Of a DNA stretch of 64,000 nucleotides, positions 53,135-63,593 are shown in pieces. Numbering within the stretch: position 1 is the first letter of the stretch; each line of letters opens with the position of its first letter. The stretch covers positions 1,555,001 through 1,619,000 of the forward strand of contig OX621264.1 in the NCBI GenBank assembly GCA_951640165.1. Reading direction: 5' to 3'. The position numbers were made by a program, and so were the translations under genes. Below the pieces are notes generated by a model. It worked only from the letters and a program-made list of their open reading frames with translations. It did not search any database and was not told the origin of the DNA. The DNA comes from Pseudoips prasinana (taxonomy: Eukaryota; Arthropoda; Insecta; Lepidoptera; Nolidae).

Positions 53135-53283
53135 AGGCACCAATACTTAGGCTAACCGGTGCCTTAATAACGATTCAATAAAACAAAAAATGTATATATC
53201 AAACCGGTTCACATGATTACCATTAAAAATATCGGTATAAGATCAAAAATATATGAGCGAACTAATAAATAATAATAATAAAT

Positions 53284-53500
53284 AAAGGCCTGGGACATTA
53301 TTCACACACGGCCATATGATCTCAAACTAAGCAGAGCTTGTACTATGGAAACCAGATAACTGATATACTACTTTAGTTTTGTAAATACATACTTATATAG
53401 ATGATTACACCCGGACTCAGGACAAACAGATCTGTCCTGGGTGGTAATCGAACCCACAACCTGCGGCGTGTAAAGCAAGCATTTACCAACCACGTCACAG
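53284..53500 (-). repeat. tRNA-derived SINE family 2
   Basis: AGGCCTGGGACATTATTCAC to AATCGAACCCACAACCTGCG and CATTTACCAACCACGT on the plus strand. Confidence 0.85.
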
Positions 53501-53539
53501 AATCAAACAATCATTTTCTTATAAGTCATACAATCCGAG

Positions 53540-53650
53540 CACCTACCTAAATATCTATATGTAACTAGAAATAATTATTTATACTTAACTATATTACTAC
53601 AAACATGATCTGACTATTTACAAGCGCTTTATTAAAGATTATTGTAAAGA
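53540..53650 (+). mobile_element. LINE 3' UTR fragment
   Basis: ACCTAAATATCTATATGTAA, ACTATATTACTACAAACATG and TACAAGCGCTTTATTAAAG; same family as 35915. Confidence 0.7.
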
Positions 53651-53779
53651 GCTATACACATATCAGTACTTATCGGTAACCGTGTACATATTATTTATCT
53701 CTTAAACGATACCTTTAATTTTAACTTCCAAATCAAGTCCGAAAGTATTTTCAAAGGAATTCAGGTATAAATAAAACCG

Positions 53780-54045
53780 ACCAAGTGCGAGTCGGACTCA
53801 CGCACGAGGGGTTCCGCACCCTTACATTATCCATAAAAACGAGGAAAAATTCACGTTTGTTGTATGGGACCCCCTTAAATATTTATTTCATTTTGTTTTT
53901 TTTTTGTATTTGTTGTTATAGCCGCTACAGGAAACAGTCTAACTATCACGGTTCATGAGATACAGCCTGGTGACAAACGGACAGACAGACAGCGAAGTCT
54001 TAGTAAGAGGGTCCCATTTTACCCTTTGGGTACGAACCCTAAAAA
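53780..54045 (+). mobile_element. CCGGCCAAGTGCGAGTCGG element, short subtype
   Basis: ACCGACCAAGTGCGAGTCGG, TATCACGGTTCATGAGATAC, GACAGACAGACAGCGAAGTC, GGGTACGAACCCTAAAAA. Confidence 0.75.
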
Positions 54046-54268
54046 TATAGTTATGATTAACATAAACCCCTTAAGAGCGCTTCAAATAAAGCTATCAACA
54101 GCATTCTGAAAGTCTTTGCTTCTAGGTTGGACTGCTCTATTCAAAAACACTGGTTAATGGTATTTAATGGAATATTGTCATGTGTTATTAGAAGATTATG
54201 AATGTTCAAAGCAATTTTAACTAGATATTTTTTTATTTATTATATTATTGTACCTATGTTTAGTTTTA

Positions 54269-54565
54269 AGCTATCATTTTTGCCGTGCCCTACAGGGGGC
54301 TCTACCGGCTAAGTCACCGAACACCGATTTCTTAAATGGCGTTCAAATGAATAAAGGTTAAAAATGGCTTAATCAATCGTTAAATCGACTTCAACGTTGA
54401 AAATCGATTCCGGACCATTTTTGACGTCACATGTGCTCATGGAAGCTGATTCAACGATTGATTAAGGCATTTTTAACCTTTATTTATTTGAATGCCATTT
54501 AAGAAACCGATGTTCGGCGACTTAGCCGGTAGAGCCCCCTATAGGGCACGGCAAAAATGATAGCT
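54269..54565. mobile_element. Palindromic MITE, copy 2, with extended arms
   Basis: Core 54296-54538 matches copy 1. The complementarity continues outside the core: AGCTATCATTTTTGCCGTGC (54269 on) pairs with GCACGGCAAAAATGATAGCT (to 54565). Total palindrome ~297 bp. Confidence 0.85.
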
Positions 54566-54566
54566 A

Positions 54567-54632
54567 TTTTTTCCAAACCGATTACGGTAATCTTATCTAG
54601 TGATAAGATTACCGTATTCGGTTTGGAAAAAA
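54567..54632. repeat. 31-bp hairpin adjoining the MITE
   Basis: TTTTTTCCAAACCGATTACG... pairs with its complement to 54632 with one mismatch and a 4-base loop TAGT (54598-54601). Confidence 0.85.
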
Positions 54633-54649
54633 CTTTGACTCACATTAGA

Positions 54650-55088
54650 ATAAAAACCGGCCAAGTGCGAGTCGGACTCGCGCACGAAGGGTTCCGTACC
54701 ATTATCTTTGAAAACGTGCAAAAATTTCAAGTTGTTTGTATGGTAACTATCACGGTTCATGAGATAAAGCCTGGTGTCAGACGGACAGACAGACAGCGAA
54801 GTCTTAGTAACAGCGGCCCGTTTAACCCTTTGGGTACGGAACCCTAAAAACGAGCAAAAAATTCACGTATGTTGTATGGGAGCCCCCTTAATTAGGTATT
54901 TATTATATTTTGTTTTTTACTATTTGTTGTTATAGCGGCATCAGAAATACATAGGTATCTGTGAAAATTTCAACTGTCTAACTATCACGGTTCATGAGAT
55001 ACAGCCTAGTGACAGACGGACAGCCAGACAGACAGCGAAGTCTAAGTAATAGGGTCCCGTTTAACCCTTTGGTTACGGAACCCTAAAA
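54650..55088 (+). mobile_element. Two tandem short-subtype CCGGCCAAGTGCG elements
   Basis: First 54657-54850 (CCGGCCAAGTGCGAGTCGGA ... GGGTACGGAACCCTAAAAA). The second continues from ACGAGCAAAAAATTCACGTA to GGTTACGGAACCCTAAAAAA at 55088. Confidence 0.75.
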
Positions 55089-55113
55089 AATTATATTTAG
55101 GTACGCGACTTAC

Positions 55114-55209
55114 CCGTAGAACCCGGTGACATAATTTGCACAAACATGTATGCCTATCATCATTTAGAATAAAATGCCCATACGCATTATTCAGTTTCTT
55201 ACGACCCAT
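55114..55209 (-). CDS. Gene A exon 1: start and first half of BED finger 1
   Basis: ATG at 55209, donor CTACGG/GTAAGT at 55113; 32 codons, phase 0. It encodes MGRKKLNNAYGHFILNDDRH and TCLCKLCHRVLR: aromatic lead AYGHF and the CxxC pair C24/C27. Joined to exon 2 (TQHGTNLLTHL) the finger is complete with normal BED spacing. The frame is open a few codons upstream (MCVFSN), but a good acceptor TGTGTGTTTAG/CAATATG at 55214 suggests a 5' UTR exon and the start used here. Confidence 0.72.
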
Positions 55210-55323
55210 ATTGCTAAACACACACACAAAAACACTTATTAATAGAAAACTGATCTTAACACCAAAATAACGTTATACAGATAAAAATAAAACGCAAAAT
55301 ACGTGTTATAAGACGGGACTCAC

Positions 55324-55515
55324 GCCAAAATGTGTTAAATAACGATTGTTTACAAGTTGCCATTCAGAACAGAGCTGTACCGGTAATGAAGCTTGTGGAG
55401 TACCGGTTTGGAGCGGATAGACAAGCTGGCAACGTCGCGCTCTTGACAATCCTATCGATTCAGACCGACGCGACGCGTTGCGCGGTACACTTAGCTCTAT
55501 GGATATAAATAGAAA
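55324..55515 (-). promoter_or_regulatory. Candidate 5' UTR exon/promoter of gene A
   Basis: CpG-rich against its surroundings (GACGCGACGCGTTGCGCGGT). It carries TATCGATT, close to the DRE/BEAF-type CGATA motif, at 55452. It ends with a good donor TTTTGGC/GTGAGT at 55323 that could splice to the acceptor at 55214 (110-nt intron). Confidence 0.4.
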
Positions 55516-55599
55516 TTGCAACCTATTTGATAATGGTATTTATGTAAGGGTTTCGTAGCTTTCGTATCGATATTGGAGGAGCTTCGCCATACATAGACA

Positions 55600-56120
55600 T
55601 TATTGTTAAGGTTTAAGACATTTATTTCTCATAAAGAATACATTCATTTATCTGAGAAATACAGGATAGGTACTTAATTTAAGCTTATTACTATACTAAC
55701 AAGAATTCACAAAGCTGTATTGATTAAGTATTAACAAAGAAAAGTGAGTTTATACATTTGATAAAAAATAATACATAATTGGTACATTCGTTAAAAAATA
55801 AAGACAATGTAGTTATTACGAGAACAAAATATTAGCAATGCCACAACCTAACACTATTGACGCAGGCCCCTATTATGTGTCATAACATAATTGCTAAGCC
55901 ATAGCAATTTCGAATAGCAACTTATAACCTTCGATCAATATTTAATAGTACTATTATTGATCAAAGGTAAAATGAAAATGAAAAGAAGATAAAATGAAAG
56001 TTACATTTTTAAGATTAAATATTTATATGTGTTAATGCTTAAAATTAAGTTAATAGGTAGTGGTAATGTTCAGTCTTCATTTCAGTCAAGTCTTCGGTTT
56101 AAATTTAATTATACATAATC
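55600..56120. other. Unassigned AT-rich
   Basis: GGTTTAAGACATTTATTTCT (55608) recurs at 58526 and is probably a LINE tail. CAAATTGCTATTCG-type inverted bits near 55900-55970 are weak. Confidence 0.4.
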
Positions 56121-56358
56121 TATATATATAAAAATCAGTACCACTTTTCGTTGTAATGTTATAACACTTATAACTCAACAACTACAATAATTTTGGTCTT
56201 GAATTATTCGTGGAAGTCCAAGGAAGGTTTGTACTCAGAGAAAATTTGAAATAAGTGTTGAAAAAGTGTAAAATCAACATCTTTCTGTACTCCCATACAC
56301 AAACAATTTGTACTAATACTTAAAAGCGTAGCGAAGCACGTACTGGGCCGCTAGTAAA
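56120..56358. mobile_element. Helitron-like repeat, third subtype
   Basis: TATATATATAAAAATCAGTA to AGCGTAGCGAAGCACGTACT-GGGCCGCTAGT: again ends in CTAG-T. Confidence 0.5.
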
Positions 56359-56399
56359 ATATATTAGCAAGCTAAAGACAGAATAAGACGAACAAAGCA

Positions 56400-56600
56400 A
56401 GCCTGGAGTTTCTTTCTGGGTTTAGGCCACTGTTCATACCCACTTTGTAGAATTCCGTCTTTTTAGTAAAGCCCCCTGAACTATGGTCCGAACCCCATAA
56501 GGGTCACATTAAGTTAAAACTACTGATTGTGACCCTTTTCGCCTACTGCTCGTTGTTTAAATGTTCTTATTATAATAAAACTGAACTAAGATATATGAAT
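56400..56600 (+). mobile_element. LINE 3' region
   Basis: TAGAATTCCGTCTTTTTAGT, AAGCCCCCTGAACTATGGTC and TTTTCGCCTACTGCTCGTTG are the inverted counterpart of 41760-41890. Confidence 0.55.
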
Positions 56601-57100
56601 GAATAAATGAATAATTTATTTGGTAAAGTAACAGGACTAATTTTGTTAGTAAAACCTATGTTAGTAATTCTAAAACAATTATGTAGTACGCAGACCAATA
56701 CATCTATTTGCACAGGGAGCGACCTCTCACATGCGTACCCCTGCTACAAACTAATTACGGACGTTGACAACTTACAGCAGCGGCCCACATACAAGCAGTC
56801 TAGTCTACTGGCTATACATTTAAGAATAGTGTTGGGACTGAAGAAACATCCAACTTCAATATATTCAAGAATAAATTAAAAAAATACTTAATTCAAAAAT
56901 GTTATTACAGTATAAAAGAGTTTTTCGAGGACAGAACTAAACAGTAAGACAGTGTGCAATATAAAAAATAATTAAATTATAATATGTTAAAGTAAATAGT
57001 ATAAATATGATGATAACATAATAATAAAGGTATATAACATAGTAATAATATATATAAATAAATATATAACCTAAGATTAATTAAATAGTTTGTAAGTCAT
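56601..57100. other. Unassigned
   Basis: A 90-codon ORF (56607-56879) has no recognisable motif; possibly LINE-derived. Confidence 0.35.
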
Positions 57101-57109
57101 TTTATGGTG

Positions 57110-57365
57110 CATGAAAGGAGCCTCCCCGAGTGACGTACCTCACAAACCCGTACGTTCGGCGCACCCTGGGCAACAGTTAGCGAGTTCTAACGCTGACTGG
57201 CCAATCCTTTCACCACGATGGCAAATTATAATACCAGTCATTTTATATTAAAATAGTATTGCTGCGCCCTAACAGGGTATCATGTATGTACCTCTACATT
57301 CTGTAACACCTATGTATCACTCATGATCGCAATAAATATTTGTATTTGTATTTGTATTTGACTGT
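57110..57365 (+). mobile_element. LINE 3' end with (TTTGTA)n tail
   Basis: CGTACGTTCGGCGCACCCTG..., TGCGCCCTAACAGGGTATCA, then AATAAATATTTGTATTTGTA at 57332. Confidence 0.6.
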
Positions 57366-57524
57366 CCCGCACACGGCGCACCATGGCATGGATCTAAATA
57401 ACTGGTTTTATATTTAAAGATTTCTCAACATGCATGCGATAAAACTACTCCTACTAGTTTTAAAATCTCGTTTTTTTAACATTGTATAAAAACAACACTG
57501 CTGCATTGTGAGCTTATTTTTTGA

Positions 57525-57780
57525 CTCCACGTGTGGCGCAGCGGCTAAAACTGTCGCCTCACCGCTCCGTGTCGCGGGTTCGAGTTCCGCGCTCGACAAC
57601 TATTTATGTGACCCATAAATAGATGTAATTTGTGTCCGTCCATTGTATGTCTGTAAAGTACCCCGCGACACAGGGGTTAGATTACCTAGTGCGGGCGTTG
57701 TCTTTTCAAAGAAGAAAGAAAGCTTGACAAGTAGATACAAGTGTATGTCAATACCCAAGTGCAGCATACATTTCATTATA
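57525..57780 (+). repeat. tRNA-derived SINE family 3, then LINE tail
   Basis: SINE 57525-57700 (GTGTGGCGCAGCGGCTAAAA, GTGTCGCGGGTTCGAGTTCC). 57722-57780 carries ACAAGTGTATGTCAATACCC, the end of the 31440/41505 LINE in the plus direction. Confidence 0.8.
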
Positions 57781-57804
57781 CTGATAGACAATTATTAAGA
57801 ATTG

Positions 57805-58055
57805 CAAAACTGAAGTGGCAGGGCACCTAGCTCGTAGAACCGACGGCCGTTGGGGCAGAAAGGTTCTCGAATGGCGACCACGAACCTGAAGACGCAGCGT
57901 GGGCAGGCCCCCTACAAGATGGACCGATGATCTTGTGCGGGTCGCTAAAACTGCTGGATGCGAATAGCGCAAGACCGGCAATTGTGGAGATCTTTGGGGG
58001 AGACCTTTGTCCAGCAGTGGACGTCTTTCGGCTGATATGATGATGATGATGAATA
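57805..58055 (+). mobile_element. RTE 3' fragment, well preserved
   Basis: AACTGAAGTGGCAGGGCACC to GGACGTCTTTCGGCTGATAT and (GATGAT)n. Close to the full-length copy, with a short deletion (CAGTGG missing). Confidence 0.9.
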
Positions 58056-58435
58056 ATGATGATAGACAATTTAACCTCCTTGAAAATTTCCTTTGACGAA
58101 AAAATCAATATGTTTTTCCTATTCATTAATATAAACAATTAGCATAATCAGTGTTTTAGTGTCAGAGATTTTCAAAAGTCTATGTATGCTTCTTATTTAC
58201 TGGTAGGCATAGACTATAGCCGGGACTAATGCAATTATTTCAAATAATCGTGTGTAATTCGTTGATGTCATTATTTATAATTACTTTTATTGTAAAATTG
58301 TAATTGTGTAATTTATTTATGTGTGTAAATTCAGATAGAACTTATTTTTATGAATAAATGAATAACACTTATTGGTGAGCGTGTGTTCATAATTCATTGG
58401 TTTTTAGCTCTTGTTATAACCCTATACTATTTGGC
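58056..58435. other. Unassigned AT-rich
   Basis: No feature supported. Confidence 0.4.
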
Positions 58436-58439
58436 AGAA

Positions 58440-58720
58440 CGTTTGGCGTGATTGGTAGATACTTGCCTTTCATGCCGCTGGTCGTGGGTTCGATTCCCGC
58501 TTAGTACAGATATACTTTCTTTTTTAGGTTTAAGACATTTATTTTCTCAAAAGATTACAAAAATCACTTGCAGAGAAAATTTGTGTGCATGAACATGTCT
58601 GTTTGTCCTGATTCTGAGTTTAAATAGAATATGTAGTATATCAGTTATCTAGTTTCCATAGTACAAGCTCTGCTTAGTTTGGGATCAGATGGCTGTGGGG
58701 GCATAATGTCCTAGGATATC
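58440..58720 (+). repeat. tRNA-derived SINE family 2 with internal insertion
   Basis: Head GTTTGGCGTGATTGGTAGAT, B box GTGGGTTCGATTCCCGCTTA. A ~65-bp insert (58514-58580) follows, then the normal body. Confidence 0.8.
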
Positions 58721-58731
58721 ATTAATATGTA

Positions 58732-58829
58732 GTGTTAATTCCGATAATTGTCAGTTTAATACGTACTGGCGCATTTAATTTCGTTGTTTATTCAGGCTTG
58801 ATTAAACTGACAATTAGCGGAATTAACAC
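58732..58829. mobile_element. 98-bp fold-back element
   Basis: AGTGTTAATTCCG-TAATTGTCAGTTTAAT pairs with ATTAAACTGACAATTAGCGG... (30-bp arms, one or two mismatches). The interior GTACTGGCGCATTTAATTTC recurs at 887-900. Confidence 0.75.
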
Positions 58830-58997
58830 TACTTATTGATTTTGTATTTTGATGGTCATTATATTTTTTATTGTGATTGTCAAGTATAATATAACAAATG
58901 ATTACCTACATTACTATTTTTTTTTTCTGTTTTGTTTTATTATTAAATTTGAATTTTATAGCATGATTCGCAATGCATAGCGTTAATCTAGTCTCAA

Positions 58998-59560
58998 AAA
59001 CCGGCCAAGTGCGAGTCGCACTCGCACATGAAGGGTTCCGTAGTAGCAAGTATTTCAGTTGATTAAATGAAAGCAAATTGCGGTTTATAACGTATTAAAA
59101 AAAACTACATGCTAGATCTCGTACAAACCAATTTTCGTTGTTAGTTTCTATGGTAATGTACATCATATATTTTTTTTTAGTTTTATCATTCTCTTATTTT
59201 AGAAGTTACAGGGGGGGGGGGGGGGGACACTCATTTTACCACTTTGGAAGTATCTCTCGCGCAAACTATTAAGTTTAGACAAAAATGATATTAGGAACCT
59301 CGATATGATTTTTAAGACCTATCCATAAACACTCCACAAGTATGGGTAAGATAAAAAAAGTTGAGTTTCAGTTCTATGTATGGCGTTGTGTAAAAATTTT
59401 AATGCGGTTCACAGAATACACCTACTTACCAAGTTTCAGCAGTACAGCTCTTATAGTTTCGGAAAAAAGTGGCTGTGACATACGGATGGACAGACAGACA
59501 GACAGACATGACGAATCTATAAGGGTTCCGTTTTTGGCCATTTGGCTACGGAGCCCTAAA
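58998..59560 (+). mobile_element. CCGGCCAAGTGCGAGTCGG element, long subtype
   Basis: As 26075, with a 14-base G run at about 59212-59226 and the end GGCTACGGAGCCCTAAAAA. Confidence 0.8.
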
Positions 59561-59570
59561 AATGGTGAAT

Positions 59571-59684
59571 ATCCTAAATTTAATCGTCCGGCGGGTCTCG
59601 AACCTGCACCATCTACCGATCCGGAGTCGTATCCGCTCTGCGTTAAGCTACGAACGATACACGCTGGCAGATCAAATTTAGGAT
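59571..59684. mobile_element. Small TIR unit enclosing a tRNA-like sequence
   Basis: ATCCTAAATTT (59571-59581) and AAATTTAGGAT (59674-59684) are perfect 11-bp inverted repeats bracketing the tRNA-Arg-like gene. The arrangement may be chance or a transposed cassette. Confidence 0.5.
59584..59657 (-). tRNA. tRNA-Arg(CCG)-like sequence, probably pseudogene or SINE head
   Basis: 74 nt. Acceptor stem TCGTTCG/CGGACGA pairs over 7 bp with a wobble. T arm GCAGGTTCGAGACCCGC has one mismatch. Anticodon loop CTCCGGA puts CCG at the anticodon. The anticodon stem has mismatches, so it may be a decayed gene. Confidence 0.5.
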
Positions 59685-59867
59685 TCCCTTGCTAACACCC
59701 TTCCGGAGGATGTAGGTATTATATATCGGTTTTGTTTTCTGGAAACATGGCCGACTGATATGTTCACAGTAGCATTTGAAAGATTATAATTATTATCCCG
59801 TATGTAGACAATATGTAGTAAAATATAAATTTCAATAATTAAACCTAAACATAATCTCCTTGACTAT

Positions 59868-60060
59868 AACTTAATACAAGCTAGCTAAATATCACTACCA
59901 TTATAAAATAATTGGTATGAATGTTTTAACATTCCGTGTACCTAAATATCTGTAATAAGTAACTAGAAATAATAACTGTATTACTACAAACATGTTCTGA
60001 CTATTTACAAGCGCTTTTTTAAAGTCTACGTGAATAAAACCTTTTTTATTTTATTTTTTA
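59868..60060 (+). mobile_element. LINE 3' UTR fragment
   Basis: ATACAAGCTAGCTAAATATC, TATTACTACAAACATGTTCT, TACAAGCGCTTTTTTAAAGT; same family as 35915. Confidence 0.75.
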
Positions 60061-60404
60061 TCATAATTGATAATTCGGATTATTAACTTTGAATTTTTCC
60101 CAATTTTGAGATTTGTTTTATTAATAGAGATATAGTGACAATTCGACGTCGATATATCAATATGTATTTTTAGTTCGGAGCAAATATATTCTGAACAATT
60201 TATCTTCTCAGTAAACACAAAGAATATGAATACAATTATTTCGCTAAACGAACAAGGAAACCTTTTCGAACCGGTTGAGGAAGTGCCACCGGCTCCTTCC
60301 TGGATCGTGAGGGCAGAAACACTTCCTACTCAATACCTACATCACTAATGATAATATATAGAATAAATATCATTTATGATGTATATATGACTTCTAAGTA
60401 ATAT

Positions 60405-60700
60405 AACTTTGTGTTACATACCACCCGTCTCCACAAAGTACCTAAGTAACTCTTTTATGGGGCAATGTATAAGATTCTATAACAAACTTCCCAGTGATAT
60501 CCGAGAAATGTCTATGAATAAGTTTAAAAGAATTAAAAAAGCCAAATTGTGTAGCAGGCAATATAACAAAACTTCTGATGTTTTCATACAATCCGTGTAC
60601 CTAAATATCTATGTAACTAGAAATAATAATGTATACAACTATATTACTACAAACATGTTCTGACTATTTAAAGTCTACTTATAATATATAAAAATGCTTT
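60405..60700 (+). pseudogene. LINE ORF2 C-terminus with its 3' UTR
   Basis: Codes for SFMGQCIRFYNKLPSDIREM, SMNKFKRIKKAKLCSRQYN, the terminal pattern of a jockey/CR1-type ORF2. It continues into the 3' UTR shared with 35915 and 59868. Identifies that UTR family as a LINE. Confidence 0.75.
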
Positions 60701-61358
60701 ATTTAAAAATGCCAACAAATGCAGTACCTATCTGTTAGAGTCACTCCCACACAAATATTATTAGAAAGCGCCCTTCCTACTCTTTTCTCGTAATTTCTAT
60801 AATTAAATGCAACATACATAATAAATAAATTACTTAATAGGCAATAAAAAACGATAAACTGAACGCATCCAAAAATACAATCGCCCTATTTGACCAGGCG
60901 TTCGGAGCGGCAACGTCGCCACACTCTCATTGCACGGAGTTATTGTAGAAAAGAGTCTTATGTAAAGTCTGGCCGGAGGAAATTAACTCTTATCTTAACG
61001 TAGTAAGTGTTATATTTGTTTAATACAAAAATGTGAGTTGTGATTTTTATGTTGAAGTCAGATATGGACTGGATTATTTTTTAGATTTGAATGTGACATA
61101 CAAGAGTAAGATCCGATGCGTTGAGTGAGGGGTTTAGTAATGAACATTGTAGGTACCTAAGTAATGTTTGAAATATCGAAGAATATTGACCATAGAGATA
61201 TTTTTTAATACAGAGGTAATGCCCGGACAAGGTTCTGGATATGTCAGACTTACACTGATTAAACCTAACCTGCCGTGGACTTCTCTTGGCGCTTGTTGGG
61301 GTATGCTGGTATACTACATCTGGGCCCCTCTACCCATAGAGCAGACCTAAACCAAAAA
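60701..61358. other. Unassigned
   Basis: No supported gene. The 61168-61350 ORF has no motif. Confidence 0.4.
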
Positions 61359-61418
61359 AATAGAATAAAACTCTAACATGTTGACAATTGTAACAACATG
61401 TTAGAGTTTCATTCTATT
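61359..61418. repeat. 25-bp hairpin, one mismatch
   Basis: AATAGAATAAAACTCTAACA-TGTTG (61359-61383) pairs with 61394-61418; 10-base loop ACAATTGTAA. Size is compatible with a fold-back MITE or a small hairpin RNA. Confidence 0.75.
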
Positions 61419-61624
61419 ATGTAGGATAGGAAATGAAGAACAGTTTTAATTTGAATGCAGCTCTTATCCTATATGTACTCTAGGTAGAGTAGGTATACAG
61501 ATATATGAACGTAGAGCGACATTTGCACAAAACCTTGTCCCTAAACAGGACAAAAAACTAATGCTTCTTCCGTTCGAAGTTGAAGGATATTCGAAGGTCT
61601 TTTATGCGTGGTGAGTACCTTTTT

Positions 61625-61735
61625 GACTGCTTCGATGGTCTAGCGGTAGTGTGTTCAACCGCAGGTAATGAGGTCCTGAGTTCAAATCCCGGGTCGAGCC
61701 TAAAAGTGTTTTGGGATTTTTCTGTAGTCGGGGGT
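61625..61735 (+). repeat. tRNA-derived SINE family 1, 5' part
   Basis: TGCTTCGATGGTCTAGCGGT and GAGTTCAAATCCCGGGTCGA, GTTTTGGGATTTTTCTGTAG. Confidence 0.85.
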
Positions 61736-62355
61736 TAAAAAAGTAAAGAATAGAAAAATTGGGCAAAAGATTTGCACAAAATATGATAAGTTTATATTAA
61801 AATAAATACTAATATAATAATAATAATTTATTTCATTCAAAGGTTCACAAAGACCCATAACTTATTTAACAAATTTTACAATAATTATAATTGACTGAAC
61901 TAATAAAAATAAATGAACATAATAAATCTTATAAAATTACAACAATATAAAAATCGGTTTCTAACCAATTTAGATTGGCTGTCCTTTATATTGAGTTAGT
62001 ATTTTATTATTTATATAAGGACAATCAACCTTATTGGATATCATAATAATATATAATATAATAAGTTGGACTACGAATATTAAAAAAAACCTACTTATTA
62101 GTAGGTAGGTACTGTTAAGCCTAATTCATTAGTTTAAAAAAACGAGTCTGCTTGGGAACACGTACGACTGAAGTAAAACTTAAATTACTTAATTAAGTAA
62201 TTTAAGCATTATTTAGAAACGTAACTGGGAAGGAAGACAAAATGTGTGGTCGCACCTATCTCTCTTCGTAACCAACTAAGCGTAACTTACTCTCTTTCTA
62301 TCTCCTCTAACTTATATCTCCCTCTCAACTTCTCTTCTCCTCGCCCGATCACAGT
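61736..62355. other. LINE tail-like and unassigned AT-rich sequence
   Basis: (AAT)n with TTTATTTCATTCAAAGG at about 61810-61845 looks like the reverse of a LINE 3' tail. No gene. Confidence 0.4.
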
Positions 62356-62412
62356 TTTTGTGAATGCATACATATTATAGACTAGCTGTATAATATGTAT
62401 GCATTCACAAAA
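62356..62412. repeat. Perfect 24-bp hairpin
   Basis: TTTTGTGAATGCATACATAT-TATA (62356-62379) pairs with 62389-62412 without mismatch. The loop GACTAGCTG looks like a Helitron-type ACTAGCTG end. Confidence 0.85.
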
Positions 62413-62510
62413 GCTGCAGCTGTATTTACCCGACATAAATTTTATAAACTTTCACAGCTCCTCCCCCGTAGGTGATAGCATGATTATGTAGCCTTCCACT
62501 CACCTATTTT
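62413..62510 (-). mobile_element. Helitron-like fragment
   Basis: TATTTACCCGACATAAATTT, TTTCACAGCTCCTCCCCCGT and AGGTGATAGCATGATTATGT resemble the 45762 repeat. Confidence 0.55.
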
Positions 62511-62562
62511 GTCTGGTGAAGCAGCGAAGACCTTTAATATACATAATATCTAGTTAAATAAA

Positions 62563-63140
62563 CCAGCCAAGTGCGAGTCGGACTCGCGCACGAAGGGTTC
62601 CGTACCATATTCTATAAAAACGAGCAAAAAATTTCACGTTTGCGATACGGGATCCCCCTTAAATATTTATTTTATTTTGTTTTTGGTACGAAGTTCCTTA
62701 TCGCGCGTTGTGAAACGGGGCTAGACGGAAAAAAATCTTACGAAAAGGTGTCACGACACTTTTTGCAGCTGTGCGGCGTGCGCATGTTTCTCTGTCTCTC
62801 TCTTTCTCTCTCTTATAGAAAGCAAGCCAGATATTTTCATTTCTATTTCGCATTGAACAGTGTGGTATCGCGACGATTATTTTTGTTGAGTGTATACAGG
62901 TTTTTTGTACATAATAAATAATAAGAAATAACTTCGTTCCATCCGGGTGTCCATTGACACCTCTCAATTTTTTTTTTATTATTTGTTGTTACCGAAACGG
63001 CAACAGAAATACATCATCCGTTAAAATTTCAACTGTCTAACTATCACGGTTCCTGAGATACCTACAGCCTGGTGACAGACGGACAGACAGACAGCGAAGT
63101 CTTAGTAATAGGGACCCTTTGGGTAAGGAACCCTAAAAAG
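62563..63140 (+). mobile_element. CCGGCCAAGTGCG element, short subtype, split by a MITE
   Basis: Starts CCAGCCAAGTGCGAGTCGGA, resumes after 62968 (ATTATTTGTTGTTACCGAAA) and ends GGAACCCTAAAAAG. Confidence 0.8.
62691..62968 (+). mobile_element. GGAACGAAGTT MITE inserted in another element
   Basis: TACGAAGTTCCTTATCGCGC to AACTTCGTTCCATCCGGGTG and GACACCTCTCAA. ~278 bp. Confidence 0.85.
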
Positions 63141-63367
63141 TAAGTCGCTTTGTATCGAGTTTCTGTTCATCGACTTTACCTTCACATAAGTGTGTCAAGG
63201 CAGAGCATTAAGTTCGAGTTAAAGACCTTTCTATAGAATACATAAATGATCGCAGATTGCCTTCCTTCGCTAATTATTACATGCTGCGCAGGCGACGGCA
63301 AAGAATATCACTAATCCATTTCATACATATTATAATCTGTTTGTCCTGGAGTTCTACCTAAGTCGAG

Positions 63368-63593
63368 TTCTACCTGGCTAAGTCGCCGAAAATCGTTTTC
63401 GTGAATGGCGTTCAAATAAATAAAGGTTAAAAATGACTAAATCAATCGTTAAATCGGCTTCCATGAGCACATGTGACGTCATAAATGGTCTGGAATCGAT
63501 TGTCAACGTTGCAGCCGATTTAACGATTGATTAAGCCATTTTTAACCTTTATCTATTTGAACGCCAATCACGAAAACGATGTTCGGCGACTTG
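63368..63593. mobile_element. Palindromic MITE, copy 3
   Basis: TTCTACCTGGCTAAGTCGCC... pairs with ...ATGTTCGGCGACTTGG. Inner arms AATCAATCGTTAAATCGGCT intact; termini decayed. Confidence 0.8.
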
